Assembly (NCBI RefSeq): GCF_003863965.1
Contig: NZ_RRCN01000001.1
Location: forward strand, 434,001-498,000
From: Paenibacillus oralis
GTDB lineage: Bacteria > Bacillota > Bacilli > Paenibacillales > Paenibacillaceae
Direction: 5' to 3'
DNA length: 64,000 nt
The notes beneath the pieces were generated by a model. The model searched no databases and was not told the DNA's origin. It saw nothing but the letters and a program-made list of their open reading frames with translations. The position numbers and the translations under genes are program-made. Shown in pieces: positions 25,333 to 33,927 of the stretch. Each line of letters starts with the position of its first letter. Positions within the stretch are counted from its first letter, which is position 1.

Positions 25333-25399
25333 CCCCTAAAATAGTGCTCTGTGTTTAGGTTCTTTCCAAACCGGCACCTTCCGGTCAGGCCTTTAGGGG
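25333..25399 (-). promoter_or_regulatory. Possible structured leader RNA upstream of the sheath gene
   Basis: Within the 376-bp divergent gap (25,254-25,629), CCCCTAAA (25333-25340) can pair with TTTAGGGG (25392-25399), enclosing a second hairpin ACCGG/CCGGT (25370-25374 with 25381-25385). Read on the minus strand this would lie about 80-145 nt before the sheath start. It does not match any riboswitch I know. The rest of the gap is AT-rich on the right, where the VWA gene promoter must lie; I could not fix its boxes with confidence. Confidence 0.4.
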
Positions 25400-25629
25400 T
25401 AATCATAAACAGCGTCCGCCTAAATTGTCAATCTGTAGCATTTGCTCCCGAAATAAGGATTTTAGACCTATAGAAAAACCTATGAAAGGGATGATTATCC
25501 AATCAGAGACCTATTTTTTGGAAGTCTATACAAATTCAAAATGGTTAGTCCGATATAAAGGGGATAGTTGATAGATAGTTTAATATATCTATTTTGTAAT
25601 TTTTAGATAATTGAGGTGGGTATTGGATA

Positions 25630-27717
25630 ATGGTTCAAAAGAAGAATCGACACATTATTACATTTTTCATCATTTCTAGGACTATACTCCTGTTTTTTCT
25701 TTTGGCTGTAACGGCTTGCTCTTTTGCCGTTCCCGTTCAGGCCGCCGTACAGCAGCAAGAGCCGCAAAATCAGGAAGCCTTTGACGCCATCTTCGTGCTC
25801 GACACGAGCTACTCGATGAACCATGCCGATCCGGACAAAATGGCGGGCGAGGTCGTGCGCATGTTTATGGATATCAGCGACGCCAGCCGGACGCGCATCG
25901 GATTCGCCGCCTACAATCATCAAATCGTGAATTCCATGCCGCTTACCCCGATCTCCGTCGCTTCCAAACGGGACGAGATCAAGCGGCAGATCGAGGGGCT
26001 CCGCCGGACGGGCTACACCGATCTGGGCCTGGGCCTGCTCACGGGCAGCAAGCTGCTGACGGCATCCGCAAACGGCGGGCAAACGGAAGGACGCAAACCG
26101 TTTCTCATCCTGCTGTCCGACGGAGAAACGGATTTCGGCCCTTACCGGCAATCCAGAACCAAGGAAGATTCGGCGAAAGACAGCGATACCGCGATCGCCA
26201 TGGCCCAAAAACACGGGTACCCCATTTACACGATCGGCCTGAATCATGATGGCACGGTAAATCCCGATGAACTGAAACGAATCGCGCAAAATACCGGGGG
26301 CGCTTTCTATACGACCAGCAGCGCGGATGATTTGCCGGAAATTTTCAACCAGATTTTCGCCCGGGAAATGCGCTCCGTGCTCATGCCCGTGGCCGGGGTG
26401 ACCGCTTCCGGTAAGTTGCAGGAGCTCCAGGTGGAGATCCCCAACTCTTCGATGAGCGAGGCCAACATCATCTTGTTATCCGCGCACCCGTTGAAGGACG
26501 CGCAGTTGTTCTACAGTTCCAAAAATATTCGCATGTTCAAGTCGAACAGCTACACCCTGCTGAAAATCACCGCGCCGAAAAAGGGAACCGCGACGCTCAA
26601 ATTCAAGGGCAACTCGGGGAATTTGGTGAAAATCAGCTTGCTCGGCAGCTACGCCATGGAGGCGAAAGCCAAGCTGGCGAAGGGGGAGGCGGTAAAGGGA
26701 AAACCCGCCGGAATCGAAGCGTTTCTGATCGACGCCAATTCGAACGAGCCGTTGGAGGAGAAGGAGCTTTATCAGGGACTCAGCGCAGAACTGGTCGTTT
26801 TGGATAAAGCCGCCAAAACCGAAAACGCAGTAGAGATGAAAAACGAAGGAACAAGATTTTATGCCGAGTACACGTTCAGCGCTTCGGGGGAATACGAGTG
26901 GTATGTGAAAATGGAGGGAGATACCTTTTTCCGGGATACGCCGGCAAATGTTCAAAAGATCGTTAATCTGGCGCCGGTTATTCAAGGAAAAGGGCAGCTT
27001 CAGTTGACGAAAGAAGACGGGCTGACGGAGTATGATTTAAACACGTTGTTCCTTGATGAAAACGGGGACAAGCTGAGCTTTGCGCTGGAGGACGCGGCGG
27101 GCAAGGCGGCCCGGGCCGAACTGGTCGGCGACCAATTGAACATTTCGCCGCTGCGGACCGGCGGAGCGGAGCTTACGATTACCGCCACCGATCCGGAAGG
27201 CGCCCAGGTAACAGCCCATTTGAAGCTGAATGTTAAATCCAAATATACGGTGCTGAAATGGTCCATCGCCGCAGGAATTGCGCTGGCGCTGATCGGCGTT
27301 GCCCTGTATTTCTGGCTGCGGCCCAAGCCGGCTTTTGCCGGAAAGCTGGAGGGATATTTCCTGGCTACGGCCAGCGGCAGCGAAATTCCGGTCAAATCGT
27401 GGCCGCTCACCTCGTTTGACGGCCGAACCGTCAATCTTGGCGAGCTGTTCCAAAGCCTCGACGTCAACGAACCGCTGCCGGAAGCGCGGAATATTCACTT
27501 TACGGCCGGTAAGGGTGGCATCTTGATCGTTCAAAACAAATCGCGCTGCTCGCTGGTTCGCAACCGTACGCCGCTCGCCAGCAATAAACGGGAAACCCTC
27601 GAATACAACGACAAGCTGTACATCACCTTCGAGGATGGGATTACCGAACTGGAACTGCGTTACAAAGCGATCAAGCCAAGCACTAATATTTATACCCGCG
27701 CCGATTCAGCCAGCTGA
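25630..27717 (+). CDS. VWA domain membrane protein of the CIS locus
   Basis: 695 residues. Signal region 11-38, with a VTAC lipobox-like site at 27-30 and a possible AxA cleavage near 38. VWA domain 50-250 with the MIDAS DTSYS (58-62), GYTDLGLGL and LSDGETD. Then beta-sandwich-like modules, a membrane helix (about 541-562) and a cytosolic C-terminus of about 130 residues with beta strands ending in FEDGITELELRYKA. So it spans the membrane with a metal-dependent adhesion domain outside. It is divergent from the sheath operon and overlaps the kinase gene tail-to-tail by 35 bp. It may sense or dock to envelope material and signal to the kinase. Confidence 0.8.
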   Translation: MVQKKNRHIITFFIISRTILLFFLLAVTACSFAVPVQAAVQQQEPQNQEAFDAIFVLDTSYSMNHADPDKMAGEVVRMFMDISDASRTRIGFAAYNHQIVNSMPLTPISVASKRDEIKRQIEGLRRTGYTDLGLGLLTGSKLLTASANGGQTEGRKPFLILLSDGETDFGPYRQSRTKEDSAKDSDTAIAMAQKHGYPIYTIGLNHDGTVNPDELKRIAQNTGGAFYTTSSADDLPEIFNQIFAREMRSVLMPVAGVTASGKLQELQVEIPNSSMSEANIILLSAHPLKDAQLFYSSKNIRMFKSNSYTLLKITAPKKGTATLKFKGNSGNLVKISLLGSYAMEAKAKLAKGEAVKGKPAGIEAFLIDANSNEPLEEKELYQGLSAELVVLDKAAKTENAVEMKNEGTRFYAEYTFSASGEYEWYVKMEGDTFFRDTPANVQKIVNLAPVIQGKGQLQLTKEDGLTEYDLNTLFLDENGDKLSFALEDAAGKAARAELVGDQLNISPLRTGGAELTITATDPEGAQVTAHLKLNVKSKYTVLKWSIAAGIALALIGVALYFWLRPKPAFAGKLEGYFLATASGSEIPVKSWPLTSFDGRTVNLGELFQSLDVNEPLPEARNIHFTAGKGGILIVQNKSRCSLVRNRTPLASNKRETLEYNDKLYITFEDGITELELRYKAIKPSTNIYTRADSAS

Positions 27718-28627
27718 GCCTATGTTCGAGGCGAATGGCCGCTTTGAACCGGTTCAGCGACACGCGGCGTTTGTCCGCCGAAACGGCAAGTCCCCGTTCG
27801 ACCGCCCGGGACAGAAACGGCCAGGCGCGTTTCATCTCCGCACCGGCCAGCTCCTGCCGCTCCTCGAACAAGCGTTTGCGGACATCGGTGGGAGCCTGGC
27901 CCCGGCAGCAAAAATACAGCACGGCGGCCAGGCTGTAAATATCGCTTTCCGGACCCTGGCGGGACTGCTCGGAATACAATTCAAGCGGGGAATATCCCGC
28001 CGTTGTCAAAATCGGCCGGCGCTCTTGCGTTTCACCCGTTGCCGCCGCCGAGCCAAAATCAAGCAGCCTGCACGCCCCGCCGCTTGAGATCATCAGGTTG
28101 CCCGGCTTCAAGTCCCGGTGAATGATGCCAAAGCGGTGCAAATAATCCAGCGTGTCGATTAACGGGAGGATCGTTTCGTAGAAAAAACGCGGTGTAATTG
28201 CTGCCTTATTTGCAGCTATGTATTTATCGAGCGTGACGCCTTCGCAATATTCCATCACGATATACGCCGTCCCATTCTGTTCAAAACGGTCCAGGCAGCG
28301 CACGATTCCCGGGTGCTCAAGCTTCTCCAGCAGCGCCCCTTCTTGCTGAAAAGCACTCCAAAGCACCGCGTATTTGTCGGCCGCCGTGCCGGCCTTGCGG
28401 CGCAGTGTTGATCCGTCCTTGCTTCTGTACACGAATCGTCCCGGGCAAAATTCCTTCACAACGCATCTGCTTCCATCCGTTTCATTTCGCGCGGCATACA
28501 CAACCGCCAGCTCGCTGACGGAAAGGACCTTGCGGATGCGGTATTGGCTGCGGGAAGAAGCTTCGCCTTGCCCGCCGATTCTGGCATTTCGTTTTAACTC
28601 AAGCCCAAGCATTTGATCACGATTCAC
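27683..28627 (-). CDS. Hanks-type Ser/Thr protein kinase of the CIS locus
   Basis: 314 residues (GTG 28627; ATG 28612 is an alternative and neither has an ideal ribosome site). Soluble kinase domain: RCVVKEF (Lys58), HRDLKPGN (170-177), LLDFGSA (189-195) and a TAGYSPLE activation-segment end in place of APE. No membrane span or PASTA repeats, so it is not PrkC. With two FHA proteins and a PP2C nearby it fits a PpkA-like role, switching the injection system by threonine phosphorylation. The last 35 bp overlap the end of the VWA gene on the other strand. Confidence 0.85.
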   Translation of the reverse strand: MNRDQMLGLELKRNARIGGQGEASSRSQYRIRKVLSVSELAVVYAARNETDGSRCVVKEFCPGRFVYRSKDGSTLRRKAGTAADKYAVLWSAFQQEGALLEKLEHPGIVRCLDRFEQNGTAYIVMEYCEGVTLDKYIAANKAAITPRFFYETILPLIDTLDYLHRFGIIHRDLKPGNLMISSGGACRLLDFGSAAATGETQERRPILTTAGYSPLELYSEQSRQGPESDIYSLAAVLYFCCRGQAPTDVRKRLFEERQELAGAEMKRAWPFLSRAVERGLAVSADKRRVSLNRFKAAIRLEHRLSWLNRRGYKY

Positions 28628-28768
28628 CTTTCAACGGTTTATGGGCTTATTTTAACACATTAAATCAATGTCCGGAGGTTGTCCGCAGATTTTGCATCAC
28701 ACCCCCCGCCCGGTATAAACTAAAAGCATACCAAACCTATTTAATCCTACTCCCGGGGTGATTTTAGA

Positions 28769-29116
28769 TTGAGCGTCAGCATCATTGTCGAAGGCAAAAA
28801 CGACCGCAGCAAGCTGCGCCGCCTGCTGGGCGATGAGGTGCGCATCCTTTGCACCTTTGGCACACTGAACACGGCAAAACTCGAATCCCTGCGCAAGCAG
28901 ACGGGGGACGACGAGCTTTATCTGTTTCTGGACAACGACCCGTCCGGGAAAAGAATCCGCGCCGTCCTCAGGGACGCTTTTCCCGATGCCGAACAAATCT
29001 ATACTAGACGAGGGTACGCCGGGGTAGAAGGAACGCCTGACGAATATTTAATCGCCCAATTGGAAAAAGCCGGACTGGAGGAATTTATTGTATATCCTCC
29101 GCCGGCTTCGTACTAG
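28769..29116 (+). CDS. Small Toprim domain protein
   Basis: 115 residues, TTG start at 28769 behind GGGGTG. Toprim core: IIVEGKNDRSKLRRLL (catalytic Glu) and LFLDNDPSGKRIR (DxD), followed by a C-terminal IYTRRGYAGVEGTPDEYLIAQLEKAG. Stand-alone Toprim proteins of this size act on nucleic acids in RNA maturation or repair; the RNase M5 family is one example, but this protein is shorter. No operon partner; the next gene is convergent. Confidence 0.7.
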   Translation: MSVSIIVEGKNDRSKLRRLLGDEVRILCTFGTLNTAKLESLRKQTGDDELYLFLDNDPSGKRIRAVLRDAFPDAEQIYTRRGYAGVEGTPDEYLIAQLEKAGLEEFIVYPPPASY

Positions 29117-29128
29117 GCTGTTATATAT

Positions 29129-29731
29129 TTATTCTCGTGCCAAATCGATCACGCCTTGAGCGATTTCCTCGGGCGTCGCCTCGGGGCGGTAAATTTCGCG
29201 CAGGCGTCCTTCACGGTCGACCATCCCGATCAGGTCCATGTGCACAAAGTTTCCATCGTTATCCTTGTTAATGAGGATTTGAAACGAGTTCATCGCCAGG
29301 TCGATCGTCTGCTGTTCATCCCCGCGCAGGAAATACCAGCCCGAATAATCAGCCTTAAATTTATCGCCGAAAGCTTTAACGTTCTCCAGCGTATCCCGCT
29401 GCGGATCAAAGGTGATCGAGACGATCGACGCGTCTTTGCCAAACAAGCCCTTTTCCTTCAAAATATCCTGCACCTGGCTTAGCCGGAACGTCGTGATCGG
29501 ACAAACGTCCGGGCAGTTGGCGAAGAAGAAATAAAACAATCTGACCTTTCCGTTCGTGTCCCCCAGGGTGACTGTCTTGCCGTCCACATTTTGCATGCTG
29601 AATTCGCCCACCGGCCGGATAACCGGCAGCTTCGGCTTGGCGGCATACGTGTCCCACAGCAGATATCCCGCCAAAACAACGCAGATCGCCAGCAAAATCC
29701 AGGTCCACTTGTACTTTTTCAAAACAGCCAT
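29129..29731 (-). CDS. SCO1/SenC family copper chaperone for cytochrome c oxidase
   Basis: 200 residues. N-terminal membrane anchor (10-25) followed by a thioredoxin fold outside the membrane. Copper site: CPDVC (Cys73, Cys77) and His164 in NFVHMDLIG. SCO1 proteins deliver copper to the CuA centre of the oxidase and can act as thiol reductants. The gene follows ctaB by 14 nt on the same strand, a common pairing for oxidase assembly. Confidence 0.92.
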   Translation of the reverse strand: MAVLKKYKWTWILLAICVVLAGYLLWDTYAAKPKLPVIRPVGEFSMQNVDGKTVTLGDTNGKVRLFYFFFANCPDVCPITTFRLSQVQDILKEKGLFGKDASIVSITFDPQRDTLENVKAFGDKFKADYSGWYFLRGDEQQTIDLAMNSFQILINKDNDGNFVHMDLIGMVDREGRLREIYRPEATPEEIAQGVIDLARE

Positions 29732-29745
29732 CCCTTAGACCTCCA

Positions 29746-30684
29746 TTACAACCGTACGGTATCGAGAATCATGACGATCAAGTTCACCGTCAAATAATTT
29801 ACGGAGAACAGAAACACTTTTTTCGCCCAAGCATCGTTGTCTTTGGTGCGGAAGCCCGTCAGCGCCATCAACAGCCAGGCAACCGACAAAATTTCCGCGA
29901 TCACCAGAAACCAGATCCCCGTGTAGCCATAAACGTACATCAGAATCGGAATAGGTACGAGCAAGACCAGATAAGGGATCATCTGCAGCTTCGTCCGCAG
30001 AACGCCCTTCACTACAGGCAGCAGCGGAAAACCGGCCGCGCGGTATTCCTCCGTGCGCCGGATGCCAAGCGCCCAGAAATGCGGAGGCTGCCACAAAAAC
30101 AACATGGCGAACAGCAGCCATGCGCCCAGATCGACGGTGCCGGACACCGCAACATAACCGATGACCGGCGGCATCGCCCCGGAAATCGCCCCGATGGAGG
30201 TGCTCCAGGTCGAAGTTCTTTTCAGCCAAAGGGTATAAACAACAACGTACACGAACATGCCTACTGCGCCGAACAAGCCGGCCAACGGGCCGGAAAACGC
30301 AAACAAAACGGCAAGGCCCAAAATGCCCAAAACAATCGCGTACCAAAGCACCGTTTTCGGGGAAACCTTCCCGGTCGGGAGGGCGCGATTTTTCGTGCGG
30401 GCCATTTTCATATCCATTTCCCGGTCGAAATAGTTGTTAAAAACACACGAAGAGGCCATGACCAGCATCGTTCCCAGCAGCATGAAAATCAGCTTGCCGT
30501 ATTGCAGTTGCCAATGTGAAGCCAACCAGAAACCGGCGAAGGCCGCGATCAGGTTCGAACGCAGAATGCCCGGCTTGGTCAAAGCGATGAAATCTTTCAA
30601 AGTCGCCGCCTCTCCCGGAGGAGTAGGTCTCACGGACAACGCTGCGGATTCCGAAGAAGCCTGATATCTTAATGGTTTGTCCAC
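29746..30684 (-). CDS. ctaB: Protoheme IX farnesyltransferase
   Basis: 312 residues with eight to nine membrane spans. UbiA-type prenyltransferase motif NYFDREMDMKMARTKNR (84-100) and a second Asp-rich loop. It converts heme B to heme O for cytochrome oxidase. The N-terminal 30 residues are a polar extension. The downstream gene is the SCO1-like chaperone; the stop-to-start distance is 14 nt. A sigma-A-like promoter lies 99-128 nt upstream. Confidence 0.93.
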   Translation of the reverse strand: MDKPLRYQASSESAALSVRPTPPGEAATLKDFIALTKPGILRSNLIAAFAGFWLASHWQLQYGKLIFMLLGTMLVMASSCVFNNYFDREMDMKMARTKNRALPTGKVSPKTVLWYAIVLGILGLAVLFAFSGPLAGLFGAVGMFVYVVVYTLWLKRTSTWSTSIGAISGAMPPVIGYVAVSGTVDLGAWLLFAMLFLWQPPHFWALGIRRTEEYRAAGFPLLPVVKGVLRTKLQMIPYLVLLVPIPILMYVYGYTGIWFLVIAEILSVAWLLMALTGFRTKDNDAWAKKVFLFSVNYLTVNLIVMILDTVRL

Positions 30685-30782
30685 GCGGATTCATCCTCCT
30701 ACAAATTTTATTGAGTTTGGGACTAAGCTATATCAATAAATCCGTAAATTATTCAGCAATTTTCGCTCTCGCTATAAACTTT

Positions 30783-30812
30783 ATCATATCAAAACCCAAA
30801 AGTGTTTGACAA
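30783..30812 (-). promoter_or_regulatory. Sigma-A-like promoter of ctaB-sco
   Basis: Minus-strand TTGTCA, 18-bp spacer, TATGAT, located about 100 bp before the ctaB start. Good match to the vegetative consensus. Confidence 0.6.
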
Positions 30813-30851
30813 TCATCGGAATATAGGGTGGTTATTTTGACAATTTAGTGA

Positions 30852-30888
30852 CACAAAGACCGCTGGAGGTTATCCAGCGGTCTTTGTG
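30852..30888 (-). terminator. Terminator after trpS
   Basis: Perfect 16-bp stem (CACAAAGACCGCTGGA and its complement) with a five-base loop, 21 nt after the trpS stop. The T-run is short, so it could also serve as a bidirectional barrier. Confidence 0.6.
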
Positions 30889-30909
30889 ATTTTATCCCGG
30901 ATATTAATG

Positions 30910-31893
30910 TTACTTAACAACAAACCCCATCAGCCGCTGCACGTCCTGCAGCGTTTTTTCCGCTGTTTCGGACGCCCGTTCCGCGCCCTGGCGCAGGATC
31001 TGGCGCAACTCGCCCGACTCGCGGATCTCGCGGTACCGCTGCTGAAGCGGCTCGATCACGCTGACGACGGCCTCGGCCAAATCTTTTTTGAACGGACCGT
31101 ACATTTGGCCTTCGTAGCGTTTCTCCACCTCTTCGATCGACAGGCCGGAGCACTGGCTGTAAATCGTAATCAGGTTGCTGACTTCCGGTTTGTTCTCCGG
31201 ATCGAATTTGACCTCGCGGCCCGAGTCGGTCGTCGCCCGGCTGATTTTTTTGCGGATAACGTCCGGTTCGTCCAGCAAAGCGATATAGCTGCCCGGGTTC
31301 GGGTTGCTTTTGCTCATTTTTTTCGAGGCATCGTCCAGCGACATGATCCGCGCGCCGACCTCCGGAATATACGGCTCCGGAATCGTAAAATAGTCGCCGT
31401 AGCGGTGATTGAACCGTCCCGCCAAATCCCGGGCCAGCTCCAGATGCTGCTTCTGGTCCTCGCCCACCGGCACCAGGTCAGCGTTATAAACCAGGATGTC
31501 CGCCGCCATCAAGGCCGGGTACACAAACAATCCCGCACCCACCGATTCTTTGCCCGCCGATTTGTCCTTAAACTGGGTCATCCGCTCCAGCTCGCCCATC
31601 GAAGTGAGCGTGGTCAGCAGCCATCCGAGCTGGGCGTGCTGCATCACGTGGGATTGCAGATAGACGTTCGCTTTATTCGGATCGATGCCCGCCGCGAGAT
31701 ACAGCGCCGCAACAGCTTCGGACTGTTCCGTCAATGCGGCCGGTTCCTGGGGGACCGTGATGGCGTGAAGATCCACCACCATAAAGTTGCAGGCGTAATC
31801 GTTCTGCAAGGTTACGAAATTTTTGATCGCCCCGATATAATTTCCCAATGTTAGTTTCCCGCTTGGCTGAATGCCTGAAAGCACTTTTTTCAT
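30910..31893 (-). CDS. trpS: Tryptophanyl-tRNA synthetase
   Basis: 327 residues, class I synthetase: GIQPSGKLTLGNYIGA at the N-terminus (HIGH-type region), DLHAITVPQ, and KKMSKSNPNPGSYI (KMSKS). Charges tRNA-Trp. ATG at 31893 follows CAAGGAGG. Controlled by the T-box leader directly upstream, so expression should rise when uncharged tRNA-Trp accumulates. Confidence 0.95.
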   Translation of the reverse strand: MKKVLSGIQPSGKLTLGNYIGAIKNFVTLQNDYACNFMVVDLHAITVPQEPAALTEQSEAVAALYLAAGIDPNKANVYLQSHVMQHAQLGWLLTTLTSMGELERMTQFKDKSAGKESVGAGLFVYPALMAADILVYNADLVPVGEDQKQHLELARDLAGRFNHRYGDYFTIPEPYIPEVGARIMSLDDASKKMSKSNPNPGSYIALLDEPDVIRKKISRATTDSGREVKFDPENKPEVSNLITIYSQCSGLSIEEVEKRYEGQMYGPFKKDLAEAVVSVIEPLQQRYREIRESGELRQILRQGAERASETAEKTLQDVQRLMGFVVK

Positions 31894-31919
31894 CGTTCAA
31901 TAACCTCCTTGATTTAAAT

Positions 31920-32290
31920 GCAAAAAGGCCCCACTCCCGCAAAGGGACGTGAGACCGTGGTGCCACCCTTATTCGCCGAATTCTCCAAGGTTCTTGCAGC
32001 CTGAGCTACGCTTGTGCAAGCCAACCTTAGGCCGAATTCAGCCTTATTGGTTCCGTAACGTGGAATGACCCGGCCGGCATACTTCGCAATTCGCAGCAAG
32101 GCTTCCCGCCTGCTCGCGGTTCTGTCCGGCGCTCCGAGGCCCATTCGGCCAAAGCTCCTCCTCCGGTTCGCATCAACCACCGGCTTTCTGCAGGACGAAC
32201 GTTTCGCTTACTTGCCCTCATCATCGCATTATCGTTATCGGCGAATCCTGTAAGGCTACAGAACCTTTGCAGAACCCGCTTTTGTTGATA
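31920..32290 (-). ncRNA. T-box leader of trpS
   Basis: The minus-strand transcript carries the T-box core GGGTGGCACCACGG near 31955-31970, an upstream GAAAGCCGGTGGTTG / GCGAACCGG segment typical of stem I, and a terminator-like stem ending in a T-run (about 31917-31950) just before the trpS ribosome site. The candidate specifier codon is TGG at 32143-32141, inside GAATGGGCC, which fits Trp. The leader is about 370 nt, longer than many, and starts near the promoter at 32294-32322. Confidence 0.88.
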
Positions 32291-32293
32291 ATA

Positions 32294-32322
32294 ATCATAA
32301 AAGTCTTTGCCGTCCATGTCAA
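32294..32322 (-). promoter_or_regulatory. Sigma-A promoter of the trpS T-box transcript
   Basis: Minus-strand TTGACA (32322-32317), 17-bp spacer, TATGAT (32299-32294). A near-consensus vegetative promoter placed correctly to start the T-box leader. Confidence 0.85.
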
Positions 32323-32407
32323 ATTCATTTTTCGTCTACCGCAAAAAAATGTTATGATTAGTTTTAGCTTAAGGAACAGATAATTATGTGGGAAAAGGAG
32401 CAACGAT

Positions 32408-33403
32408 ATGAAAAAGGTGACCAAAGGGCAATGGAACGGTTACGATACGTATATCTTACATAGCCACGAACTTGAAGTCACGCTGCTACCCCGCCTTGGC
32501 AATAACGTGATTCGCATTTGGGACCGTGTTCAGCAGCGCGATGTGCTGCGCCATCCGGACGAAAGCGAACTGGATTTCTATTTGCAAAAGCCGTACCACT
32601 TCGGCATCCCTTTGCTGATTCCGCCGGGACGGATTCGCAGAGGGCACTTCTCGTACGCGGGCCAGGAATATCAGTTTGACCGCAACACCGCCAACGACAA
32701 CCACATCCACGGGCTGCACCGTACGCAATCCTGGTGCGTCAGCGATATCGAAGAAGACGACGAGGGCTGCGCCATCACAACGGAGTTCGTCACCTCGGAT
32801 GATCCGAACTGGATCCGGCAATTTCCCGAACCGCTGAAACTGGAAATGACCTTGCGGCTGCAGGGTGCTTCCTTGAAGCAAACCTTTAAAATCACGCACT
32901 TGGGACAAAACGCCACTCCGTTCGGTTTGGGCCTGCACACCTGGTTCCTGATCGACGGCGAACCTGGCCGCTGGAACCTGAAGCTGCCGGTTAGCGGACT
33001 GTTCAAAGCCGATGAAGAGCTGATCCCCACGGGAGAGATCGCTCCTTTAGGTCCATGGGAAGCTTTAAACGAAGGGATGAACCTGCAGGGCGTAAACTGC
33101 GATACGATGCTGAACATCGGCGGCAAACCCGCGGTGGCCGCGTTGACCCGGGATGACGGGTACGGTCTGCGTTATTCCGCCGATCCGGAATATTTTATAT
33201 TTTGGGTCATCTATTCCAAGGGCGAAGCCGATCAGTTTTTCTGCATCGAGCCTTACACCTGGCTCCCGGATGCCCCAAATTCCCCCCTGCCTGCCGAGCA
33301 GACCGGGTTGATTGATTTAAAGCCACAGCAGACCGTTGAGCTGAACCTGAACCTGGATATCGTTTACCCTGCCGGCGAATCCGCCCCCGATTCAGACGCC
33401 TGA
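32408..33403 (+). CDS. Aldose 1-epimerase family protein
   Basis: 331 residues, start ATG 32408 behind AAAAGGAG. Galactose mutarotase-like beta sandwich: NVIRIWDR, FGIPLLIPPGRIRRGHFSY, HIHGLHRTQSW (His pair near 100) and FGLGLHTWFLID. Members interconvert sugar anomers. The specific sugar is unknown and no sugar operon is adjacent. It is divergent from trpS and followed by its own terminator. Confidence 0.85.
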   Translation: MKKVTKGQWNGYDTYILHSHELEVTLLPRLGNNVIRIWDRVQQRDVLRHPDESELDFYLQKPYHFGIPLLIPPGRIRRGHFSYAGQEYQFDRNTANDNHIHGLHRTQSWCVSDIEEDDEGCAITTEFVTSDDPNWIRQFPEPLKLEMTLRLQGASLKQTFKITHLGQNATPFGLGLHTWFLIDGEPGRWNLKLPVSGLFKADEELIPTGEIAPLGPWEALNEGMNLQGVNCDTMLNIGGKPAVAALTRDDGYGLRYSADPEYFIFWVIYSKGEADQFFCIEPYTWLPDAPNSPLPAEQTGLIDLKPQQTVELNLNLDIVYPAGESAPDSDA

Positions 33404-33440
33404 TCCTTTTGCTTCGCATACGTCAATACGAAAACTAAGC

Positions 33441-33481
33441 GGCCGTTCGTCATCCACCTGCGATGATGGACGGCCTTTTTG
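33441..33481 (+). terminator. Terminator after the aldose-epimerase gene
   Basis: Stem GGCCGT...ACGGCC with an internal TCATC/GATGA pairing and a T-run of five to six bases, 38 nt after the stop. Confidence 0.8.
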
Positions 33482-33549
33482 TGCGCCGCCACTGGGCCGC
33501 CGATTTCTGAAATGAAATAATTACCACTACTAAAGATCGGAGTCTACCC

Positions 33550-33578
33550 GCATATTTTTCTCCCTAGGAACCATACTA
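33550..33578 (+). promoter_or_regulatory. Sigma-G-like promoter of the SASP gene
   Basis: GCATA (33550-33554), 17-bp spacer, CATACTA (33572-33578), 29 bp before the start codon. This agrees with forespore sigma-G consensus and with the product. Confidence 0.7.
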
Positions 33579-33607
33579 ACAGCACAAAGGCAAAGGAGGT
33601 GACAACG

Positions 33608-33832
33608 ATGGCAGGTAGAAGCGGAAGCCGAAACAACCTTATCGTTCGCGAAGCCAACGCCGCGCTGCAACAACTGAAAGCTGAAGCAGCTCAAGAATTG
33701 GGCGTCCAAATTCCGCAAGACGGTTACTACGGGAACTACACATCCCGTGAAACCGGCTCCCTCGGGGGTTACATTACGAAACGTCTGGTTCAATTGGCGG
33801 AGCAGCAATTGTCGGGTCGTTCGAACCTGTAA
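33608..33832 (+). CDS. Alpha/beta-type small acid-soluble spore protein
   Basis: 74 residues from ATG 33608 with AAAGGAGGTG upstream. Family features: NNLIVREANAALQQLKAEAA, ELGVQI, and GYYGNYTSRETGSLGGYITKRLV, including the GPR protease-type site region. These proteins coat forespore DNA, protect it from UV and heat, and are degraded on germination. Monocistronic, with a sigma-G-like promoter and a strong hairpin after it. Confidence 0.95.
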   Translation: MAGRSGSRNNLIVREANAALQQLKAEAAQELGVQIPQDGYYGNYTSRETGSLGGYITKRLVQLAEQQLSGRSNL

Positions 33833-33861
33833 CTTGCATTCTCCTATCATTTAACACTATA

Positions 33862-33898
33862 GGAAACAGGCGATCTGCAATGCAGGTCGCCTGTTTCC
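33862..33898. terminator. Bidirectional terminator between SASP gene and unknown gene
   Basis: GGAAACAGGCGA(C/T)CTGCA stem, 17 bp arms with a very short loop, between two convergent genes. Weak T-run on either side. Confidence 0.65.
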
Positions 33899-33927
33899 CG
33901 ATTCATGCGTTCTGCATTTACCCCGTT

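Noticed and set aside
25333..25399. Known c-di-GMP or other named riboswitch before the sheath gene
   Set aside because: The conserved cores I know for c-di-GMP-I and -II are not present, so only an unnamed structure is reported.
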